A stretch of DNA of 8,363 nt from Deltaproteobacteria bacterium. GTDB lineage: Bacteria; Desulfobacterota; Desulfobacteria; Desulfobacterales; C00003060. The position numbers were made by a program, and so were the translations under genes. Each line of letters starts with the position of its first letter. Within the stretch, counting starts at the first letter, position 1. The notes under the pieces are model-generated. The model had not been told where the DNA came from and did no database searches. It saw only the letters and a list, made by a program, of their open reading frames with translations. This document shows, piece by piece, positions 5,203 through 8,363 of this stretch. The stretch spans positions 1-8,363 of the forward strand of contig JAFDFO010000085.1 of the NCBI GenBank assembly GCA_019309815.1, in the 5' to 3' direction.

Positions 5203-7158
5203 TCACCAGACGTAATCCTCTGCAATATCGCGTTTGTCCTTGCCTGCCAGCACGTGAAGGGTCCGTATCTCCTTTAGCTTCAAGGGAGAAAGCTGCCCAA
5301 TCGGGATATACACGATCTGTTTTCCCCATCGGCCGGCAACCTGTTTGATAAAAGATCGCGGCGGCTTTTTGGCAACGTAGACAACATGTTTTTCCAGGCT
5401 GTATTCGAGGCCAGCCAGAAGAAGCCGTTCAGCCTTGTTTCTGGCCCAGTCATATTCCGGGTCTCCCCAAACATCGGCCAGTCGAAGAGGCGGATATGTC
5501 ATCAGAAAGCCTCCGTACGTGCACCGTGAGATGCCCGGCCCGACAATGTGATCAGCAGGGTCGGTGGCATAAAAAGCCATGTCTGACTCCTGGTCGTGTT
5601 CTCCAAGCCATGTCATGAGGTAGGGATACTTGTCTTGCCTTCTATCGTGGTCGAAGATGACGACGATTGATCCAACGCCCCCTTTGACCCGCGTGAACTC
5701 CCGCACATAGATCTTTCCCTCGTGGATATGTCTTGCGGTTTCCCGCACGTCGATTCCGTCCAATATCGTGGTTTCAAAGGGGACGGAGACTGCATCGTCG
5801 GCCGCCAGCATCAGGGCTCCCTTGGTCTTAAGGAAACTGCCGTAATCTTCAATCAACAGATCCTCTGGCGGGTATGAACAAATGAAGGGGTCCGCAAAAC
5901 CCTCCAGCCACTCACCTGGTCTGCGCTCTTTCATTCTGCGCTTTTTCGGAATGTAAACCGGCCGGCGCTTGACTCTAGGCAGCCTGCGACGGATTTGGAT
6001 TTTTCGCGTGCCCAGCCACAGCATCTCCCCGCTGATGCGGATGGTGGGGATCGATGACTCGGGTTGTTGCCAGGGATAGAATGAGCCAAGTCGCCAGAAG
6101 GCATAGCAGAAGTTGTCGTCCACGCATCCTCGTGCCGAGACAAGGAGTTGATAGAAATCAGGTAAAAGCCGATTTTCCAGTAGCGCGTAGTTTCTTGAAA
6201 AACGGAAAAAGGCTCTCTTTTGCCAGCGATAAATTTCCTCTCCCGTATCCTGCCGATAGTGTCTGGCAGCCTGCTGAAAGAGGCAGTAGCTAACCAACTG
6301 ACGGTCTACCGGCCCCGGCTTCATGTGGTGCACGGTCCAGCGCACTGAGGCATCCAAAGCCTCTTCTTCAGAATAGGTCTCCTTGCCGCCGGTTATCAGG
6401 GTCAGAACGCCCATTTTCTTTCGAACGGTATACTCAGAGATAGCAGGTTTTGGAGGCAGCTTGTGTCTTCGGTATTCATACGAGGCTGCCAAAAAAGGGT
6501 ACTCGGTCATTACTTCAGGCAAGCCGTCCGGGTGAAGATTAAAGAGGCTTATCCCCGTCCGTTTTCTCTTTTCAAGGGGTTCCGCCTGTGGACGAAAAAA
6601 CGCCTTCTTGACACCCTCGAGATGAGCTAACCCACACACAAACAGAATCTTCTCGTAATCGGCGGCGAGCTTCTGCAGGTGGTATGCCATGCCCGCTTCA
6701 CGCCGCATGTCGGCCGGACCCTTCTTCAGGCCGGGAAGGGCCTCCTTCGCATAGATGTCACAGTAGGCATTGATTCCCAGACGGCTGGCGGCGTAGGTAT
6801 CCGGGACATAGTCGCGATAGGATGGGTAGTCATCCAGGTCCAGGTCGATGAAGTGGACGGGCACATCGGCCTCGATGCCGCTCCGGACGGCCTCTATCAC
6901 CGGGTCCGTCGGCTCGATTGGAAGATAGATGGTCTCATCTCTCTGGTTCTGGTAGAGGACTACTGAGACCTCGGGGAGTCGAGCAACCCCTTTTTCGACC
7001 ACATTCTGAAGGGACCCAGGAAGTTCCACTGCCACAGCGTCTGGTTTGAGGCGTTTGAAAAGGTGCCGGACTGCGCTGGCAAATTCTAAGCTGAAGTGGA
7101 CGATCGGGACGGGATGGACGGGGCCGAAGGATTGTAAGGAGTCGATGCTCATCAGCAT
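5203..7158 (-). CDS. TraB/PrgY-like domain protein with unknown C-terminal region, paired with MoxR
   Basis: A 651-residue protein with no signal peptide or clear membrane helix. The N-terminal domain (about 8-195) shows TraB/PrgY-type hallmarks: GxxH (GPVH, 12-15), a conserved acidic strand VAVELPGS with E45, and the late pair MRREAGMAYHL (152-162) and VCGLAHLEGV (175-184). This superfamily includes putative metal-dependent peptidases and pheromone-shutdown proteins. A similar arrangement is also seen in DUF5682-type proteins that travel with MoxR ATPases. The remaining 450 residues are unfamiliar to me: a very basic patch (about 370-400, RRRLPRVKRRPVYIPKKRRMKERR) and conserved-looking blocks SYPPEDLLIEDYGSFLK and FETTILDGIDVRETARHIHEGKIYVREF. 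The start at 7158 lacks a Shine-Dalgarno sequence; ATG at 7152 is an alternative. It is most likely the second gene of the MoxR operon. Enzymatic activity is unproven. Confidence 0.7.
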   Translation of the reverse strand: MLMSIDSLQSFGPVHPVPIVHFSLEFASAVRHLFKRLKPDAVAVELPGSLQNVVEKGVARLPEVSVVLYQNQRDETIYLPIEPTDPVIEAVRSGIEADVPVHFIDLDLDDYPSYRDYVPDTYAASRLGINAYCDIYAKEALPGLKKGPADMRREAGMAYHLQKLAADYEKILFVCGLAHLEGVKKAFFRPQAEPLEKRKRTGISLFNLHPDGLPEVMTEYPFLAASYEYRRHKLPPKPAISEYTVRKKMGVLTLITGGKETYSEEEALDASVRWTVHHMKPGPVDRQLVSYCLFQQAARHYRQDTGEEIYRWQKRAFFRFSRNYALLENRLLPDFYQLLVSARGCVDDNFCYAFWRLGSFYPWQQPESSIPTIRISGEMLWLGTRKIQIRRRLPRVKRRPVYIPKKRRMKERRPGEWLEGFADPFICSYPPEDLLIEDYGSFLKTKGALMLAADDAVSVPFETTILDGIDVRETARHIHEGKIYVREFTRVKGGVGSIVVIFDHDRRQDKYPYLMTWLGEHDQESDMAFYATDPADHIVGPGISRCTYGGFLMTYPPLRLADVWGDPEYDWARNKAERLLLAGLEYSLEKHVVYVAKKPPRSFIKQVAGRWGKQIVYIPIGQLSPLKLKEIRTLHVLAGKDKRDIAEDYVW

Positions 7159-7164
7159 AAAAAG

Positions 7165-7254
7165 TGGAGTACTGGAGTACTGGAGTATTGGGTAAAAAGA
7201 CCGGCGCTCTGTTTTTTCCCCATCACTCCACTATTCCATTATTCCATCACTCCA
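7165..7254. repeat. Imperfect palindrome of 8-bp units between MoxR and TraB-like genes
   Basis: Three 8-bp units TGGAGTAC, TGGAGTAC, TGGAGTAT (7165-7188) face four reverse-complement-like units TCACTCCA, CTATTCCA, TTATTCCA, TCACTCCA (7223-7254). Between them TGGGTAAAAAG and GTTTTTTCCCCA extend the inverted symmetry toward a centre near 7205. It fills nearly all of the 107-bp gap between the two genes and would form a large hairpin in the transcript. Conceptual translation (EYWSTGVL...) is repeat noise and not a gene. Confidence 0.75.
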
Positions 7255-7265
7255 ATCTCTTGTTG

Positions 7266-8102
7266 TTATGTCTCGTATCTGAGTCCTTCATCGCCGAGCA
7301 CCGTGAGGATGGCCCGGGAAATGGCGTCTTCTTTCGTCAGCTGCATGCCGTGCATCATCTTCATGGCATACCTGGCCATATTGATCCCGTCCCGTACGGA
7401 ATAGACCTCGTCGGACATGTGAGCCCGCTGCAGAAAATCGACCATATAGTTCAGCACATCCTCTTCAGCGAACGGCAGGTTCTCTTTCAAAATCAACAGC
7501 TCATCTTCTCGATCAGGAAAGTCAATAAAGATCTGGGGTTGTAGTCTGGAATGGATATATTCGGGAATCTCGTAGGTTGATGCATCCTCGTTGATGGTGA
7601 CGACAAACCTGAAGTCGGGATCAGCCGGAATGGTCAGGCCCGTAATGATGGACTCCACGTATCGGCGATCGTCCAAAAGGGGCGCCAGGGAGGCCCAGGA
7701 TTTCTCGCTCATCCGGTTTCCTTCATCCAGGATGCATACCCCACCCCGAATCACGGCTGTGACGAGAGAGCTGGCAGCGTATTTAACCTTGCCGTCAGCG
7801 CCCATCACAGGGGTGATGATCAGGTCTTCGGGGCGGGTGTCCATGGTGGCCTGAAACAGGTAGATTTCCCGGTTCAGCTGTTTGGCGGCAGCGTACCCGA
7901 GGGTTGTCTTCCCGACCCCGGGCTTTCCGATCAACCTCGGATTGAAGGGAACGTCCGTGCCGTCAATAACCATCCACGCTGCCATGACCTGCCGAATGAG
8001 TTCTTTCTGTCCGACCCACTTCAAAGGAAGTTTTGCGGGATGGGCCAACATGATTTCCGTTGAGCCGATTGTGATGGTTTCACAACTCTGGGACTTTATC
8101 AT
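7266..8102 (-). CDS. MoxR-type AAA+ ATPase
   Basis: A 278-residue cytoplasmic AAA+ ATPase of the MoxR/AAA_5 type. Visible motifs: Walker A GKPGVGKT (59-66), Walker B VCILDE (122-127) followed by GNRM where many relatives have INRA, sensor 1 FVVTIN (166-171), a likely arginine finger R186 in YIHSRLQP, and a C-terminal lid helix domain (from about 205) with the sensor-2-like SVRDG. MoxR proteins act as chaperone-like remodellers, often loading metals or cofactors or activating partner proteins that carry a VWA domain. ATG at 8102 has AAAGG 6 nt upstream. It is the first gene of the operon, behind a good promoter. No VWA-domain gene is present in this window; the only partner is the TraB-like protein. 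Confidence 0.92.
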   Translation of the reverse strand: MIKSQSCETITIGSTEIMLAHPAKLPLKWVGQKELIRQVMAAWMVIDGTDVPFNPRLIGKPGVGKTTLGYAAAKQLNREIYLFQATMDTRPEDLIITPVMGADGKVKYAASSLVTAVIRGGVCILDEGNRMSEKSWASLAPLLDDRRYVESIITGLTIPADPDFRFVVTINEDASTYEIPEYIHSRLQPQIFIDFPDREDELLILKENLPFAEEDVLNYMVDFLQRAHMSDEVYSVRDGINMARYAMKMMHGMQLTKEDAISRAILTVLGDEGLRYET

Positions 8103-8137
8103 TATTGCCTTTCGTCTATATGATTCTACAGTAATCG

Positions 8138-8166
8138 AGTCTAAACCAGCGTTGATGCAATGTCAA
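8138..8166 (-). promoter_or_regulatory. Predicted sigma-70-type promoter of the MoxR operon
   Basis: On the - strand TTGACA (8166-8161, perfect -35) is followed after exactly 17 nt by TAGACT (8143-8138, 4 of 6 consensus -10 bases). It lies 36 bp upstream of the MoxR start codon, giving a short 5' leader. Confidence 0.65.
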
Positions 8167-8192
8167 TGACCACCGCAACCCAAATCCACCGC

Positions 8193-8313
8193 CAAAAAAA
8201 CGAAGGACCAACAACAATCAATACCATTGCAACAGGTTGTCTCAGAGCAGGGCCGTCGAAATCTGTCACCTTGCCGAGTTAGTTGATAGGCTATTCTTTC
8301 CTTCGTTTTTTTG
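8193..8313. repeat. 15-bp perfect inverted repeat upstream of the MoxR operon
   Basis: CAAAAAAACGAAGGA (8193-8207) is the exact reverse complement of 8299-8313, with 91 bp between. This may be the ends of a small element or a long-range hairpin. The T-rich left arm read on the - strand (TCCTTCGTTTTTTTG) could also help terminate an upstream leftward transcript. Confidence 0.55.
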
Positions 8314-8363
8314 TCCCTTCGGGTCTGCCGATTTCACCGGATCTTCTTTGTTGGTGGGCACTT
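8266..8363 (-). CDS. Possible C-terminal tail of an upstream gene, partial
   Basis: A - strand frame is open from the window edge to TGA at 8268-8266 and encodes about 31 hydrophilic residues (PTNKEDPVKSADPKGQKNEGK...). The charged composition would fit an unstructured protein tail, but with this length nothing can be identified and a chance frame is equally plausible. The stop lies about 100 bp before the MoxR promoter. Confidence 0.28.
   Translation of the reverse strand, partial: VPTNKEDPVKSADPKGQKNEGKNSLSTNSAR

Noticed and set aside
7165..7254. CRISPR-like array from the repeated 8-bp units
   Set aside because: The units are contiguous, with no spacers, and point in opposite directions in the two halves.
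7164..7544. A 126-codon + strand frame beginning EYWSTGVL
   Set aside because: Its first part is a translation of the octamer palindrome and its remainder is antisense to the MoxR ATPase.

Overview
The window looks like chromosomal DNA of a sulfate-reducing or related anaerobe of the Desulfobacterota (former Deltaproteobacteria). The reasons are a secreted seven-heme c-type cytochrome, a small stand-alone siroheme sulfite reductase of the kind known from Desulfovibrio, a rubredoxin relic, an FmdB zinc-ribbon gene, and octamer and 'AAAGCT' filler repeats between genes. The lineage is inferred from gene content only. No rRNA, tRNA or CRISPR array is visible.

Left part (1-3243, + strand): a heptaheme cytochrome (50-1399), then about 400 bp with only decayed-looking reading frames, then an oxidative/anaerobic-metabolism group. 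This group has a small cupin protein (1823-2140), the first half of a rubredoxin gene (2188-2268, stopped by TGA and never completed), a relic zone (2288-2461) and a low-molecular-weight assimilatory-type sulfite reductase (2590-3243). In the relic zone a 20-bp perfect inverted repeat has its left arm split by a 71-bp, three-hairpin insertion. The insertion has the hallmarks of an IS200/IS605 right end.

Middle part (3337-5202): a type II toxin-antitoxin operon on the - strand (RelE-like toxin, Phd/YefM-like antitoxin). Its promoter carries three GTAC-centred palindromes spaced exactly 12 bp apart, as expected for a YefM-type operator. Next come a DUF1232-plus-J-domain membrane protein (- strand) and, diverging from it, an fmdB-like zinc-ribbon gene. 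The latter is translationally coupled (ATGA) to a 43-residue single-pass membrane protein. A 21-bp direct repeat pair and a hairpin fill the convergent gap that follows.

Right part (5203-8363, - strand): a two-gene operon behind a clear sigma-70-type promoter. A MoxR-type AAA+ ATPase is followed by a 651-residue protein with a TraB/PrgY-like N-terminal domain and a long C-terminal part I do not recognise. A palindrome built from 8-bp units lies between the two genes. MoxR ATPases usually work with VWA-domain proteins, but none is present here, so this pair is the most plausible candidate for a poorly described system. The last 100 bp may hold the tail of another - strand gene.
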